A stretch of 64,000 nucleotides of DNA from Cyanoderma ruficeps (taxonomy: Eukaryota > Chordata > Aves > Passeriformes > Timaliidae): assembly GCA_008694505.1 (NCBI GenBank), contig VZDJ01007747.1, positions 5,421,390-5,485,389 on the forward strand, written 5' to 3'. Positions 1 to 12,933 of this stretch are shown in pieces. A program made the position numbers and the translations under genes. Below the pieces are notes generated by a model. The model did no database searches. It saw only the letters and a program-made list of their open reading frames with translations, and was not told where the DNA came from. Position 1 is the first letter of the stretch. Each line of letters starts with the position of its first letter.

Positions 1-3000
1 CACAGTCCCCTACAACTACATCACAACACCTACAGCTTGGTGCTTGTTCTGAACAAAGCAGTGGGAATGTGACAGGCAGATAATGCAGGTTTATTTTACT
101 TGCAAGGGCAGGGCATATTAACTGTGGTAGAGGACTAGCCAGTGAATGCAGCAGTGTGTGCCTGAAGACTCAGATGCTACTCAGTTGGGTATGTCGGGCA
201 CAGTGTTGTGTCTGCTTTCCTGTGCCCAGCTGGAATTTAGGAGGCTTGCAGTGGGGGTTGCATGTTAGCAGAGAGATTCAAAGGATTAACTTGCCTTCCC
301 TTAAATTGAAGTATGCCATCAATACCACAGGCTGCAATCTAACCTAGTAAATAAAACAGGTGATGGTCCATCTTCTGACTGTGTGGTAGTACACTGTGAC
401 TTGTGTGTGTAGCTGAACTACCCCACTGTTTCACCTCTGATGGCTGTGAGTAGCCCTCCCTGGCCTGCCTTGACCCAAGGCATGCTCCAAGAGAGCACCA
501 CTTGCCAGGTGCTGCAACTGGAATCGTGCAAACATTGATGACCATATACAAATGTGCAAACCTATTTTGTGACCTTGTTTAGCTGATAATGATGGCCAGA
601 ATTTTAAGGTAGACATCCCCATTCGTTACCCAAAACCTTGAGCCCCTTCCTGACTGAGCAGCACTTTGAATGGAAACAGCAATATCAATTTACAAAGAGT
701 AGAAAAAAATGTGATGGTTACAGCATTTCTGGGGATTTGGGAGGCCTGTTCTAGGACCTTCTTAGTCCATCCTGCAGGAGTTCATGAGACCTTGGATAAG
801 GCTATGGAGTTGCTACCCTTCACCTTTTCTGGTTTTTTGTCTCATGGTTAGGACAGTGATTATTGATTTTTTAAATTTTTTTTAAATCAAATCAGGCAAC
901 TCCTGTGACTTTGAGTTAGAAGGGCAAAATGCTTCTCTATCCACTCTGTGTTGGAACAGGTTCTGTTTGGGATCTCCAAAGGAGGATGTCACTTCTCCTG
1001 GTCTATTGTCCTCAGTGACGTTCAGAATGGGAAATGGATCTCTAGATGCAGTCAGAAACTGCTAAGACTGGGACATTTGTTGAAGTCATTAATAAAATTT
1101 TCAGGTAGAAATAAGAGAGACTGTTAGGTTTGATCAGAGGTTTGCTTCTTTATTGCACTGTTACTTTTGTTATAACAAATCCTCTTAGTTAAAGCAGATA
1201 ACTTGCTGTACCTCCCAAGCTATTGGCTACAGTGTCTCCTTCTTAACTCTTTCCCATTTCTATAACCAGGACAATAATAATCTCTCTGATTTCTGGCTAC
1301 CTTCAGGACCTGGTTATATTTGCATAAGGTTGTAGGTTTTTGCATTGGACATACCCAAAAAATAAAATCATGTTCCTCCCCAGAGGACATTTTCTGTACC
1401 TGTGAAACCAGAGTTCTGTGAGGCTAAGAAGGCATACTATAGTATATAGTTAAGAATACATTCAAATGAAAGGTTGTGCTCTGCTAAACTTGCCCAGCCA
1501 CCTTATCTTCTGTTTGTGCATGGATGAGACCTAACTTAGATTTGCACCCATGTTCCTTCCAGTTTTGCAGAAAGTACCTTCACTACCTAAAGTTTCCATT
1601 TAGTACTGCACATAAAGTGGGTCTGCTACTCCTACACAGTAGGGAAAACATAGTAATCAGTAAATTACAAATGAAGAGATGTGGATGTGAAGATAATGAG
1701 GAGTTTCCTGCACTCCTGCTGGAAATACTAGAGTTAGATATTAAACAGAGGAACTTTTGCCATTTGTATTTGCAGACTGGATTGTAGGTAGCTCCAAGTG
1801 AATATTCAGGAGAATGGAGGCACCTGGTTTCAGCCACTTCCTTTAGTGTCTAAATGACGTAATTATGCACTGTGTAAGTAGCCTGGAGCCAAGGATGACT
1901 TGGTTGCCCCCAGAACCAGAAACAGAACGGCTGTGAAAAATGGAGCGGTGCACTTAGCCCTAGGGGGTGGGAGTTGTTCAGTTCAGCACCATCTGTACCA
2001 GCTCTGTCTCTTTTGGAGCCTGAACAGACAACATTTCATGACCCTGTCCTGTATTGCAGTCATACCTGCTCACCTGAAGCAAGAGATCTGAATCACGCAG
2101 ATACACTCGAGACTGCTTCAATTCTATCCCAAGCCTCATTTTATTCATGGGTGAGCTATACAGGTTGCAGCTCTGACAGTACCTCAGGAGTCCCTTCCAA
2201 AATATTTCAAATTTTGGAAGAGGAGCTTGAAGGTCTCACTTAGGGCTGAAAATCATCTCAGAGTGTCAAGTGTGTAAGGTTGCAATGCCCTGAAGTATAC
2301 ATGACAATGTAGCCTGTGATATCCCCAGTCATGTTACCACATCCCATTACTCATCTTTTCATCAACCCTGGGATGTAGACAAACCTCAGCTCCTCTGGAA
2401 ATCCAAATGTGTAATAAACTAGGACATGGCCTTGACAAATAGTTAAAAATAACATTTCTTCATCCAATACATCAGCCATTTATCATGGATGATTACACAG
2501 TAAAGACAGATGTTTGTATTCTTTTAGTTACTACTCCCAATTTCCATCAGCAAGTAGGTTTGGTCGCACTGTATGCAAGAAAGAACCACTCCACTGTACA
2601 CGTAACTATTTTAGAATGACAATTTCATCATGTATTGACAGACAGGGTGTAGGCTGGGAATAATGTCTTTTCAAAAACTTGCCTGGAGAAAGCAGTAATT
2701 CTGCTTGGCTGATGAACTGAAATTCCAGCAAAGAACAGAGTGTTTCTATTTCTGATGTCTTTGAGCAATTCCAGTAACTAATACTGTTAAAGCATTGGGA
2801 ACTGCACAGGCAGTAGAGCTGATGCACAGTCATGAATGTGTTTCAAAATTATAATGAGGTTTTTATGACTTGCAAAGAGATTTTTACTAGCAAGCTGAAA
2901 ATATCCACCCAAACCAGTTATAGAAGTTACTTTCCCTCAGTAATTTTCTAGTTTGCATTTTTCATTTTGGGGAATCTTTGCATTAAAAGCTCTCTAACAG

Positions 3001-4774
3001 ACAGTACTAAATGCTGCAATTAAAAATCTGTGCTTGCAACAACAGTGTGTTCTTATGGGAAAGACAGTGGATTTGTTACATTAATTGTGAGCTCAGTGTA
3101 TAACTGAGCAGGAAGGGAACATGGGGTGTGAGCCAGGTATCTATTTATACAAAAAACATTTGACCTTTATTAAATAAATAGTAAGAGAAATTCCTTAAAA
3201 AAACTTGCATAATTAGGACTGCACAGTTCAAAGTTATACCATTACATCTATAATTAAGAAGTAGTAGTCCAGGCTTCTTTATTACAACACCATCACTGGG
3301 TTATGTTTCTTTCAGCTAAAACCAACAATAGCTTCATCTTCATAGAGAGCAAAATTAAATATGAAATATTGCCACCAATTTCCTGACTTCTCCAAAATCT
3401 TGTACCTGTGAAAATTTAATAATGATGTTCAGAAATTAACCCCCAGTAATAATGAACTTTACACAGAATTATGATATAAAGAATCCTACATATCAAAAAC
3501 TCCGCAGGGGGTTTTTTTTGGGGTGTTTTTTTTTTTTNGTAGTTTTTTAAATCTTTCCAGGCAGCTGTCTACAAATGGTTTTGCACTGCCACCATCATTT
3601 CTATAAAATATTTTTTTGGTATAGGCAATGCACCCTTCAGGTGGCTTCTGAGATTTTTTTCTGTGAACAAAGCTACTCCCATTATTATTTAGGAAACTGG
3701 ACTCTCAATCCAGAGCTGCAGACACTGTTAACAACTTTACTACCTTTGAGCACCTTGAGCTTATAGATGAGGGCCAAATTTTTTTCCATCAGAGGAAAGA
3801 GGGAATGACGTTGGCAATATCTGAAAGTCAGTTTAGCAAAGTATCATTCTCCACTGAGCAACAGTGAACACTTCAGGACAGGGTACAGGTGCAGATGGAT
3901 TGTTAATATGTTCTCAGAAGTTTATAATTTGTAAATTTCCAGCTTTAGAGCTTGCATTCATTTCATCATGTTTAATACTCTGTGTGAACTTATCTTACTC
4001 AATTTTTAGTTTATCAGCCTGACACAGGCTCTATGGCAAGATAAATTATGATATATGGAAAAGTACTTTTAAAAAATTTGTTTTCCTTACATTAGCTGTC
4101 TCTCCCCTTCTTGTACTACAGGGAACAATGAATAATCATTTGTATTTCTTTTTTTTCCACATACGGTCTTACAGCTCAGATATTCCTGATGTGAAAATCA
4201 GAGGTTTTTGCTGTTTCCACAAAGTTGTACTTTGGGAAACAGCTCATTTAGCACCATCTTTCCAGTATCATGGCTTCCCTCCAAAATTTACTACACATTA
4301 CACTTCTTAATCCAACAGTATCATCCTGGATCTTTAGAGCTGAACACACACACCCTTCAGTCGTTACTTGGAATTTACTCATCTGTGCTAAAATGCCTTT
4401 TATTGAATTCTCAGTTTAGGACTAATGCAAGGCTCTTTTCCTTTAAAAAAACCCCCTAGCTTACTTTGAAAACTGCTCTATCACTTTTGTGTTGAATATT
4501 GCTACAACTTTTTTTTTTTCCCAATAGCCTAATTCCTCAAAAGATCCTTTCTTAATCACCTTCCAGTTCTCTCTCTGGAAAATGCCTGGCTTTTTAATAT
4601 ATTTTAACAAGGCTTTTTAAAAAATTGTTATTATTAGCTTTTATGTTTGCAAGGTGATCCTTTGAATCTTTTTTCACCTGGGTCCTCGGGGCTTCCTACA
4701 TAATTAACTTGTGCTCCTTGTCCAAATATGAGATAGACTTTTTGAAGGGTTTCACTTTTAGTCTTATTAGAGAG
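1..4774. other. Non-coding upstream DNA, no gene seen
   Basis: AT-rich sequence with only short chance reading frames. The longest are under 90 codons and none has recognisable motifs or paired splice signals in phase with a neighbour. I see no RNA gene or intact mobile element. A CRE-like TGACGTAA lies near 1854, but a single match of this size is expected by chance. In mammals the gene upstream of RBM46 is LRAT. Its conserved catalytic NCEHF region is not seen here. Confidence 0.6.
3507..3540. repeat. G/T homopolymer run with an ambiguous base
   Basis: Runs of G and T end in a long T stretch interrupted by an N at 3538. This is low-complexity sequence whose exact length is probably uncertain in the assembly. 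Confidence 0.8.
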
Positions 4775-5208
4775 TGACTAAAGGGTCAGGAAGATGGTGA
4801 AGGGTCTGGAGGGGAAATCATACGAGGAGTGGCTGAGGTCACTTAGTCAGGCTTAGAGAAGAGACTGAGGGGAGACTTCATTGTGGTCTACAGCTTCATT
4901 GCAAGTGGACAAGGAGGGGCAGACACTGATCTCTCCTTTGTGGTGACCAGTGACAGGACCTGAGGGAAGAGCCGGAAGCTGTGTCAGAGGAGGTTTAGAC
5001 TGGATATCCTTCACCCAGAGGGTGGCTGGGCACTGGAACATACTCCCCAGGGAAGTGGTCACAGCACCAATCCTGACAGAGTTCATTTGGACAATGCTCT
5101 CAGACACATGGTGTGACTCTCGGGGTGTCCTGTGCAGGCAGGGCTAGGAGCTGGAATCAAAGATCCTTGTGGGTCCCTTCCAACTCGGGATACTCTATGA
5201 TTCTATGA
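4775..5208 (+). mobile_element. CR1 LINE 3' fragment
   Basis: This is a 5'-truncated, diverged copy of the avian CR1 non-LTR retrotransposon in + orientation. Several stretches match the CR1 3' region as I know it. They are a 'gaagggtctggagg...' start, a 'gaggagtggctgagg' block, and 'ggtttagactggatat' followed by the 'gtggctgggcactggaac' block. The 3' end 'gggtcccttccaactcgg' then runs into the terminal ATTCTATGA-type short repeat. No coding capacity for the reverse transcriptase remains. The tail fixes the 3' boundary well; the 5' boundary is approximate. Confidence 0.9.
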
Positions 5209-5500
5209 AGTCTTTGCCTTTGCTTGACCCAGCGCACATCCTCCTGGGCCACAAGTGCAGTGAGGCAGGCAGTGTCTCCCCAGCGTCCAGTGTGGAGACA
5301 AGCGTTGAAAAATCACAAATCGATGACCACCAACTCGACATGGTGCGAAGAGAGTTACAGCATCTCCCGGCTGCCAGGAAAAGAGAAGGGTGGAGCTCCT
5401 CCAAAATGTCAACTGCCGTGGCTGACCAAGCGCCTTTTAAGATAACATACTCCCACCTAGTGGCTCTCTTAGAGTCAGGAAAATATAGTCTCTAGCAAAT
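5209..5500. other. CpG-enriched unique segment directly after CR1 tail
   Basis: The segment begins where the CR1 tail stops and is visibly richer in GC and CpG than its surroundings. I count roughly ten CpG dinucleotides, while neighbouring kilobases are nearly CpG-free. A + strand frame stays open from within the CR1 tail (5169) to 5495 for 108 codons. Its protein has no motif I recognise, and the ATG lies in the CR1 tail, so I do not call it a gene. It could be a CpG-containing regulatory element, a remnant of another insertion, or a decayed exon. Confidence 0.35.
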
Positions 5501-8500
5501 TGTGAAGTTAACCATGGAACTCGCATTTAAAGAACGAGTAAGTCAGGTATTTACTAAGTCGATACAACTGCTCAGTAGGTCTCGAAATGTTGATTTTGAA
5601 TTCTTGTTTCTCTGCTGTAACATCTAAGCAGAAATGGAAGGAACAGTTAAACTGCATAACACTGATTTTATAGTTAGTACTATACTTATTACTATAGTAT
5701 ATAGTTGCCCATGATGTAATTAGTGATTCTTAGTTTAGTTTTTCACCACAGTTTTGGTTTTGTCACTAGGCTTCGTAGGAAAGACAACATCTAGATACAG
5801 AAAAGCATTTAAAAACCATTATGTTAGCTTTACTTAATGCCATAAGAAACCTCGAAGAGAAATTGTGGGATTCTATGCGTGTATAAGTGACAAATATATA
5901 AAAATGTGTGTGCATGTACAAATGAAAGAAACATCCAGAATTACAGGCAACATTGCTTCAGGCTTTCTTAATTGTGTCTCCAAGCACAGCACTATATCCC
6001 TAATAAAGAAAATTACACAGCAGCACTGTAAGTTGTTTACTTACAATTGATACTGACAGTCCAGAGTTTCCTGACTTAAAAGCTAGCTAGCAGCTTACCG
6101 CAGCTGGATTGCAAACTAAGAGGGTGTGAACTGGATACATCGATGCCTTTTAGGATTCTCAGTATAAGCAGGAATTCAAAGCCAAGTATGAGCAATCTAA
6201 AGACAGACTGAATTCTTTTCACTTTTCAAATTACTCAAAAGGTATTTTATATATTTAAATTTAGGAAAAGTAGAATGAAATCTTGTTGTCCAGTGTGGCA
6301 CTCAATGTAATTCATTTCCAGAATTATTTAATATTCAAAAGTTAATGTGGTATAAAGGTCTTCAGACTCCCTGATAAACTTCCACTTAATGTCTAGGTCA
6401 GATCCAGTATGACCAAACGCTTTACAATTTAACACCTATTTGGTTTCAATGCTGAGCTATTCTAAGATTTTCACAGAAACTACCATGAATTCAAGTATTC
6501 TTGGCAATATTTGCAGTGAAATTAAAAACTGAGCAGGGACTGTGTCTGATCTTTCCAAGCCCTTCGGTGAGGACTGAGATAGCAGTGGTGTGAGGAAGGA
6601 AGCCTGCTTTATACTTCTTTGTGCTTTACATCTTTCTGTGAAGAAAACTCTGGTTTCAAGCTTGTTTTGGCAGTAGCCATTTTCTTGGCAATCCTCTTCA
6701 ATTCCTCCTCCACTGATGTGAGGAGGATACATCTCTGTTTCAGAATGCTTTTGAAACATCTGCCTAAAACGCAGACTGGAAAGCATTCTATGATGGTGGA
6801 ACATCAAAAGACTGCTGTGGTGTAGGACAGGATTCTCTATGTCTCTCTTGGACCTTCCCTCCTTCCTGTCCTTTCCTTACTTCTCTTTCCTGACATTCAC
6901 CAGTTCTTCCACTAACCCTTAGTGGTGTTATTTTTTCAGAAGTTCCCTTCTAGTCCTTCCCTATCAGGCTTAGCTATATTGCCAGAAAACTGCCATTTTG
7001 CTCAGTGATAAAAGGCATGGCTTTGTCATGAAGGGGCCAGGTTTTTAGACAGAGCAGAAAGCAACAGTTCTGAATGTAATGAGGGGAAAAACAAGAAAAT
7101 ACATTTTATACACTTTGTTAATGCACATTTTATGTAACGCCACACTCAGAATATTGGCTTAAAGTTGATTTAATTCAATTTACATCAGTGCAATTGTTGA
7201 CATTTGTACTCATTGAAGTGATGACAGAACTTGATCCACAATCCATTATTTTCATCTTCATTGTATGTTAAAATCAAGTGGCATGTATCTCAAAGTGGTT
7301 TAACAAAAAAGGAACTCTGTATTATGTTTTTTCTATGATTAATATTCTGTTCCCCAAATGCTCATTTCAGCAGTATTAGATCTTGTAATTTTATAATTAA
7401 AAAAGATTCCAACCTTTTAAGGCAGAAAGCTGAATGAGAACAAACTGTGCTTTTCAAAAAAAAAAGACCCTTTAGGCACTAGCATGCCTTGTCAGGAGGA
7501 TCCTAATAAACAAGCATTGCAGAGCTTGATAAAGTGAAACCCAAAATAAAATGGACTGATTGACTGAAATGAAATCTTTCCAGACAGCTTACCATAATTA
7601 GATTTACAATCATATTATGTCTAGGTTTTCTACAGAGACCTTTGTCTAAACTTCAAAGGATGTCTGCTTCCTTTTAAAGTATTTCTACTACCTACATATC
7701 AAGCCTGTCAGAGTGCAGAGAAATACTACATACCCTCTTTTCCTGCTGCAGGCCATAGTAAAATTTACACTGACAAAAAAACCTAATGCATCTATTAAAG
7801 TATATTACAACTGCAGTAATAGCCCACTCCAGGAATATATATGGTGGGTCTTGCTAGCATTCCAATAAAACAGAAGTTAAATATCAAGGGCCTCTGTGTT
7901 ACAGCTACCTAAAATAATTTAGAAGGAAAAGCACTGTCTGGTGCAGTGCTATAAAATAATGTGTAAGAAAAAGACCTCTTTCACATTTTCAAATCTAGCC
8001 CAGGGAATCTATGTCATAATCTTGGCAAGACTCTGTCCTCATTCCTCATCCATCAGATTCGTGAGAGTTTCAACGATACATTAGTGAGGAAACTAACTCA
8101 GTGTTAACAGGAACTGTATAAAGCTTTGGGGCAAACAGTATATTATTTGCAATTTAAGCTAATTTTCTAACCAGAATTGGTGCCAAATGCTTTTCAGTAA
8201 ATTATGCTGCAATTCTTGTAAAATAATCCTAAAATAAGTTTCTGTTTATCAGGTTTGAAAGTTAAACAGCTATCTCCTAAGGTACTGATTCAATAGAGCA
8301 ATAAAAAAATAAATGCTGTGATAAATTCCAAGACATGTTTTGGGCCAGGTTCTTTTTTCCCATTCTTTCACAAAAGTTCATGAAAAACAAGTGAATAAAA
8401 CTTTCAGAGTGTAAACACTTTCAAGTGTGTAAAATCTCTTCTGAAGACCTGAAGTTATCAAATATGGTTCTTATTTAATAAAAAATATTACATTCCCCTG

Positions 8501-9837
8501 TAAATCATGTCTTACTAGGAAAAAGAATTCAAATATTATATTTTATTATGAGTCACAGCAAAATCCAAGAAAAATACAGGTTATCAACAGTTGTTCTTAG
8601 CAAAGCCTAATTATAGTGAACAGTCAGATTGTCAAAGAAAAGAAGCTTGCACCTGTGGGCAAGGGTGCAGTGAGAACTCTGACACCCAACAAGCACATGG
8701 GGAACAAAGGAAGAAAAGTATAATTAATTTTTTTTTAGAAAGGCAGGGGTGTTTGGCTCCTATGTTCACCTTTGATGTTTAATAAGAGATTATAAACACA
8801 GATTACTTTTTGGTTATTTTTATATTCTCTTTTATTCATGCCATAAAGTGAAAAACGTGTTTGCAAATTTGTATGTTTTCCTTGAGACCTTCTGCTGTAC
8901 TCCAGAATTGGCTGTACATGGCAACCTATCCAGTAAGATGCAACTTACATGAAATAAAAAGGAAATGCTAAGGAATTGTGGGTTTGGGTGGTTTTGATCT
9001 AAAAGAGGTTGCCTGCATTCCTTCAGTATTTCCCACCACCGGTGTCAACCGAGGCACATGGAGTTCTCTGCCAGGGAGTGAGCAGTCTCTAATGCAACAG
9101 GGACACACAGCTGCAGTCAAAATATCACAACCTTTATTTGACTTAATTTACCCCAAAGAGGCACCTCCACCTGAAATGAAAAGGTGGTAAAATTTAATCT
9201 TGAAGGCAATAGCTTTGGTATGTTGGCCATTCAGAACTTCAAAATGGAGACATACTATCTGTAAATTACACAATGACTTTAACATGCCATTATTAATCAA
9301 AGCACAACATGCGTTTTCTTTGAAAAATAAGCAAACTCAAATGATCAAATGTCGCATGACGATGTGGCAATTCTGTGGCAGTACAGATTTAAAGTGAGAT
9401 TGGTAAAAGCTCTGGAACATACTCATAATAAAGATGAATTTGCATGTCCTGAAGGTAAAATTTCAGGGATTCTCTGCCTTAGTAATAAGTGCAGTTGAAC
9501 ATGTAAACCTTAGGAAAAGGGAGGGGGAGAAGTTTTCCGTGAAAGTATACCGGTTTTAAAAGACTTTAATTTGCTAGATGGGAGAAACAGGCCTCAACAT
9601 TATGATAACAACTTGAAGAACTTGCAAGCTAATCCCACATCCCATATTAACCCTGGTATATTTGATGTGTGCCTTGCTACATGAGCCCTGGAGTTGTGAT
9701 GGGAGTTCAGGAGTGATGCTAGAACCACAGGGCCTCCAACCCAGCTGGCTTGGCAAGTAGCTGCAGTTGTTGTGAAGCTCCTGGGGTTCATTTCTAAGAG
9801 ACTGACATATTAACTGGACCAACAGGGATTGAAACCA
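5501..9837. other. Non-coding DNA, no gene seen
   Basis: AT-rich sequence with many short A or T runs and no convincing exon, RNA gene or mobile element. The longest frame is 116 codons on the minus strand at 6457-6807. It has no recognisable domain and no flanking splice logic. Confidence 0.55.
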
Positions 9838-10115
9838 GACCTGTCTCCTCCCAGTCAACCAGCAACAGGACAAGTGGATGTAGCCTTGAGCTGCACCCAG
9901 GGGAAGTTTATGTTGGACATTAGGAAGGATTCCTTCACAGAAGGGGTGATTAAATATTGGAATGGACAGCCTGGGGAGGTGGTCAAGTCACCATCCCTGT
10001 GTAAGACAGGAGGCAGCACTTAGTGCCACAGTCTAGTGACATGGTGGTGTTGGGTTGTAGGCTGGATTTGACTTTTTCAGAGGTCTTTTCCAACCTCATT
10101 GATTCAGTGATATTG
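9838..10115 (+). mobile_element. CR1 LINE 3' fragment upstream of the RBM46 promoter
   Basis: A diverged CR1 fragment in + orientation. It carries the order typical of the CR1 3' end: a 'tcctcccagt...aacaggacaag' block, 'cttgagctgcaccc', 'ggacattaggaaggattccttcacag', and 'attggaatggacagcctggggaggtgg'. The 'gcacttagtgccac' and 'aggtcttttccaacctcattgattc' blocks follow. The terminal octamer repeat has eroded. It ends about 200 bases before the CpG island, so it marks the upstream edge of the likely promoter. Confidence 0.88.
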
Positions 10116-10483
10116 CACTTTGGTACTACTGGCCAACGCAGACCTGCACAAGGAACTAAACACTCCCTAAAGCACGAGTGCATGCCAGAGCACATCCTAA
10201 AGGCCCAGATATGCCATTTCGGAGCAGATAAAAGGCTAAGGACGCAAAAAATATACCAGCCAGCTACTGAAAGCGGTCAGGGCGACATCCAGAGCTGGCA
10301 CCCAATTAGGAATGGAATGCCGGGGAGCTGAGCTGGCGCCGCGTGCCCGTCCTGAGGGCAGGAGCAGCGCGCGAGTCCCAACGGCCCCAGGGTAGGCCGC
10401 GGCACGCGCCGGACACATCCCCCCACCCAACCGTCGCCCGCTTTAAAGAGCGCTCGCGTGCCGGGCACGTTCACCCCGCTGCG

Positions 10484-10488
10484 ATTGG
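10484..10488 (-). promoter_or_regulatory. Inverted CCAAT box 1
   Basis: ATTGG within 'gcgattggct', a good match to the NF-Y core and flanks. It pairs with a second copy 53 bases downstream. Confidence 0.55.
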
Positions 10489-10536
10489 CTGGCGCGGCCT
10501 GTCAATTGTGTCCGTGCCCGCCCTCCGCGCCTGCTG

Positions 10537-10541
10537 ATTGG
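10537..10541 (-). promoter_or_regulatory. Inverted CCAAT box 2 beside a GC box
   Basis: ATTGG within 'ctgattggcc', immediately followed by GGGCGGG at 10544-10550. The pairing of NF-Y and Sp sites suggests transcription starts shortly downstream, at around 10.58-10.65 kb. That start position is inferred, not seen. Confidence 0.55.
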
Positions 10542-10579
10542 CCGGGCGGGTTGAGAGCGAGGGAAAGCTGTGGCCGCGG

Positions 10580-11155
10580 GGCCGGGCGCATGAGGCGCTG
10601 ACTGCGCCCGCGGCTGGGCAGCGCTCGGTGGCGTTCGGCTCCCGACGGGACAGCGGGGAGTCATGCCGTGGCCTCGTCTGCCTGGGGATAGTGGTGGGTT
10701 CGGGTCCTTGCCTTGCCGTGGGGAAAGGCCGAGGCAGCGCTGTGAGGGATGAAATGGTGTGAAGAAAGGGGCGGGAGTAGGGCAGGGAGATTCCGGGGGT
10801 GTTGAGTTTATTCTCTTCCTTTACTGTCCCACATGCAGTCCTGCGTCCTCGCGTCTGTGGCGTTTGTGCCCGGCGCGTGCCCGAGGTTTGCTTGCTTCCT
10901 GCATGGGCCTCTTGGAGCTCCTCAGGGCCGCTTGGCCCCTTGGAGCTCCCGCGGTGCCCGTCTGGTGCCCTCTTGCTGCCCTTGCGGATAACGACGTTCT
11001 GGGCCGCTGTTTGAACCCTCCGGGACAAAGGGAAATTCAGTTTGCCCCTCCCTCGCTCCAGCTTCCTTGTCATCTCCATCCCTTCTTAGGCCTGAAGCTG
11101 CAAAATTATTTCCTAATTACGGAATCTCTCTGCAGCTTGTAGGTTGTGAAACACA
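10580..11155 (+). other. RBM46: Candidate 5' untranslated first exon of RBM46
   Basis: The first coding exon starts with an acceptor only two bases before the ATG, so at least one upstream untranslated exon must exist. The region after the CCAAT/GC boxes is the natural place for it. A strong donor (GTAAGT at 11156) would close an exon here, and weaker donors such as GTGGGT near 10693 are alternatives. Neither the start nor the donor can be settled from sequence alone. Confidence 0.3.
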
Positions 11156-11434
11156 GTAAGTGTAATTCACTTGCTGAAAGGAGATGGGACACCATTTCTA
11201 GCAGGTGGGAGCCATGCTATTTCTGCTCCTGCCTGTCGGGTTGGTTTTTTTTTTTTTCTGCTCTGTCCTGCTGATTTTCTGGAATCTCCTTTTGATGAAG
11301 CCAGGAGTTTTGTTAAACATTTGGCTTTTTAAGTGCCATGTGACGAATGTAATTTAAACTTCTTGAGAGTGGTTGCTTGCATGGATTCCTGCCCCAAAAT
11401 GAATACTGGCTTGATGAAAAGACCAAAAAAATAA

Positions 11435-11458
11435 ATATATATATATGTATATATATAT
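11435..11458. repeat. (AT)n microsatellite
   Basis: An alternating AT run with one GT interruption in intron 1. No other function is visible. Confidence 0.9.
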
Positions 11459-12933
11459 CCCCACCATAAATCTTTTTTCCCTACAGCGAGAAAAATTACT
11501 CTTAACACTATTCTAATTAAAGGATTTTTGGAGTCTGTTGAAATGTCATGTGAAGGCTGTTGTGAAAAAAAAATGGGCTTAGAAATAGTAATTACATTGA
11601 TTGAAAGTACATTTGAAATGACAAAGCTGGGTTAGGAGTGAGGGAATAGGCTGCAGGCTGACCTCTGGATAGTAATATCATTGTATAACATCCATAAACG
11701 TAGTAGGGGAACAGGCACTTCATCACTCCATAAATTTGGTCTATAATATATTTTAAAACTTTTGTTTTGTTCAGCAAATAATAGTGGGTTGTCAAGAAAT
11801 GCTTGTGTGAACTTTAAGCTGTTTTTAAATGTCTTTCTTATAAAAACTAAACTGGTAATGTCTCAGGACATTGTCCTTTGGAGCCTAAGCCTGAAGAGAA
11901 AGAAAGCTGAAAGTATAAGGGGCACTGAAGAACGCACAGTGGTTCCTTTATTTTTCTGGTCATGACTTTTTGGGCAGCATTTCTCGAGAAGAAGTGGTAT
12001 AGCACTTGGAAATGGCATTTGGACAAAGCATTGAAGTGATGAAAAAGATTGCTTGCCTGAACAGATCTTAGGGCACAAAATCTTGCAAAGAGAATAAATG
12101 AATTGGAGAAGGGAAAAGAGGCAATGAAAGAAGCATCTAACTTGAGATTTTTTTAGTGTCCTTACTAGTAAAATTGGTAATTGCCAAGTGATGTGATTGT
12201 TTTCCATCACCTGGGTGACAGAAACCTAAAGCTGTTGAGTGAGATCTCGGCATGTCAGAGAAACAGGAGATAGGGCAGCAGCAACCATATTGATAAGGTT
12301 TAGTTTTTGAAATTGTGAAAATGGATAAAGCCATGAAAATAGGGATCCCAGAGGTGGGTTTATTCCAAACCCTTAGTTTTGCCAGACAGTTCTGTCTAAT
12401 TGTATTTTATATTGGTATTAATTAAATTATTTATGTTCGTGCATTCTTTGAGTTCTTTATAGTAACTGGGCATGGACTTCAGGCATTCCTCCAGTATTTT
12501 GAAATAATTGGTATTCTTATAAAATGTAGTAATGAGATAATAGAACTTGTCACCTCAAGTACCTTATTGGTCCCTTACACAGCTGTGATGACATGGTTTA
12601 TGACAGAATTCATTCTTCTACTTGAAGGGCAGCATTCTTAAAAATAGTTGTGGTACTTACATTGTGATAGCCTTTAGGAGAGTTTGAATACAAATTATGT
12701 AATTGCTGGGTAAAGTTCCAGATTATCCCAGCTACAGAACAATGGTCTGAAAGCAAGTACATGGGTGATAGTGGTTGGGTGTAGGATTGAAGCTTCACAC
12801 TAAACAAAGTTGCAGAAAATAGGCCAGTATAGCTTGAGTGGTTTTTCTGTATTTTGGTAGCTTCTGTCTGCATGTAACAACTTAGAATTTGCTGAATGAG
12901 AATATTTATGATATTCTGTTGAAGCTGTTGCAG

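Larger units (their letters stand above)
10320..11080 (+). promoter_or_regulatory. RBM46: CpG island, likely RBM46 promoter and first exon
   Basis: This is a sharp GC- and CpG-rich block in an otherwise AT-rich window, lying about 1.9 kb upstream of the RBM46 start codon. It holds two ATTGG (inverted CCAAT) boxes, a CCCGCCC box at 10517-10523 and a GGGCGGG box at 10544-10550. No TATA box stands at a convincing distance. This is the layout of a TATA-less promoter bound by NF-Y and Sp-family factors (family knowledge). Such islands often fire in both directions, so an antisense non-coding transcript is possible. Open frames on both strands here follow from high GC and are not called as genes. 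Confidence 0.8.

Noticed and set aside
6457..6807. 116-codon minus-strand frame
   Set aside because: No conserved motif, isolated, no splice context.
10471..11079. 202-codon minus-strand open frame across the CpG island
   Set aside because: High GC lowers stop frequency on all frames here. The peptide is Arg/Pro/Ser-rich without a domain, and overlapping + frames are open too. It is best explained as a by-product of the promoter island.
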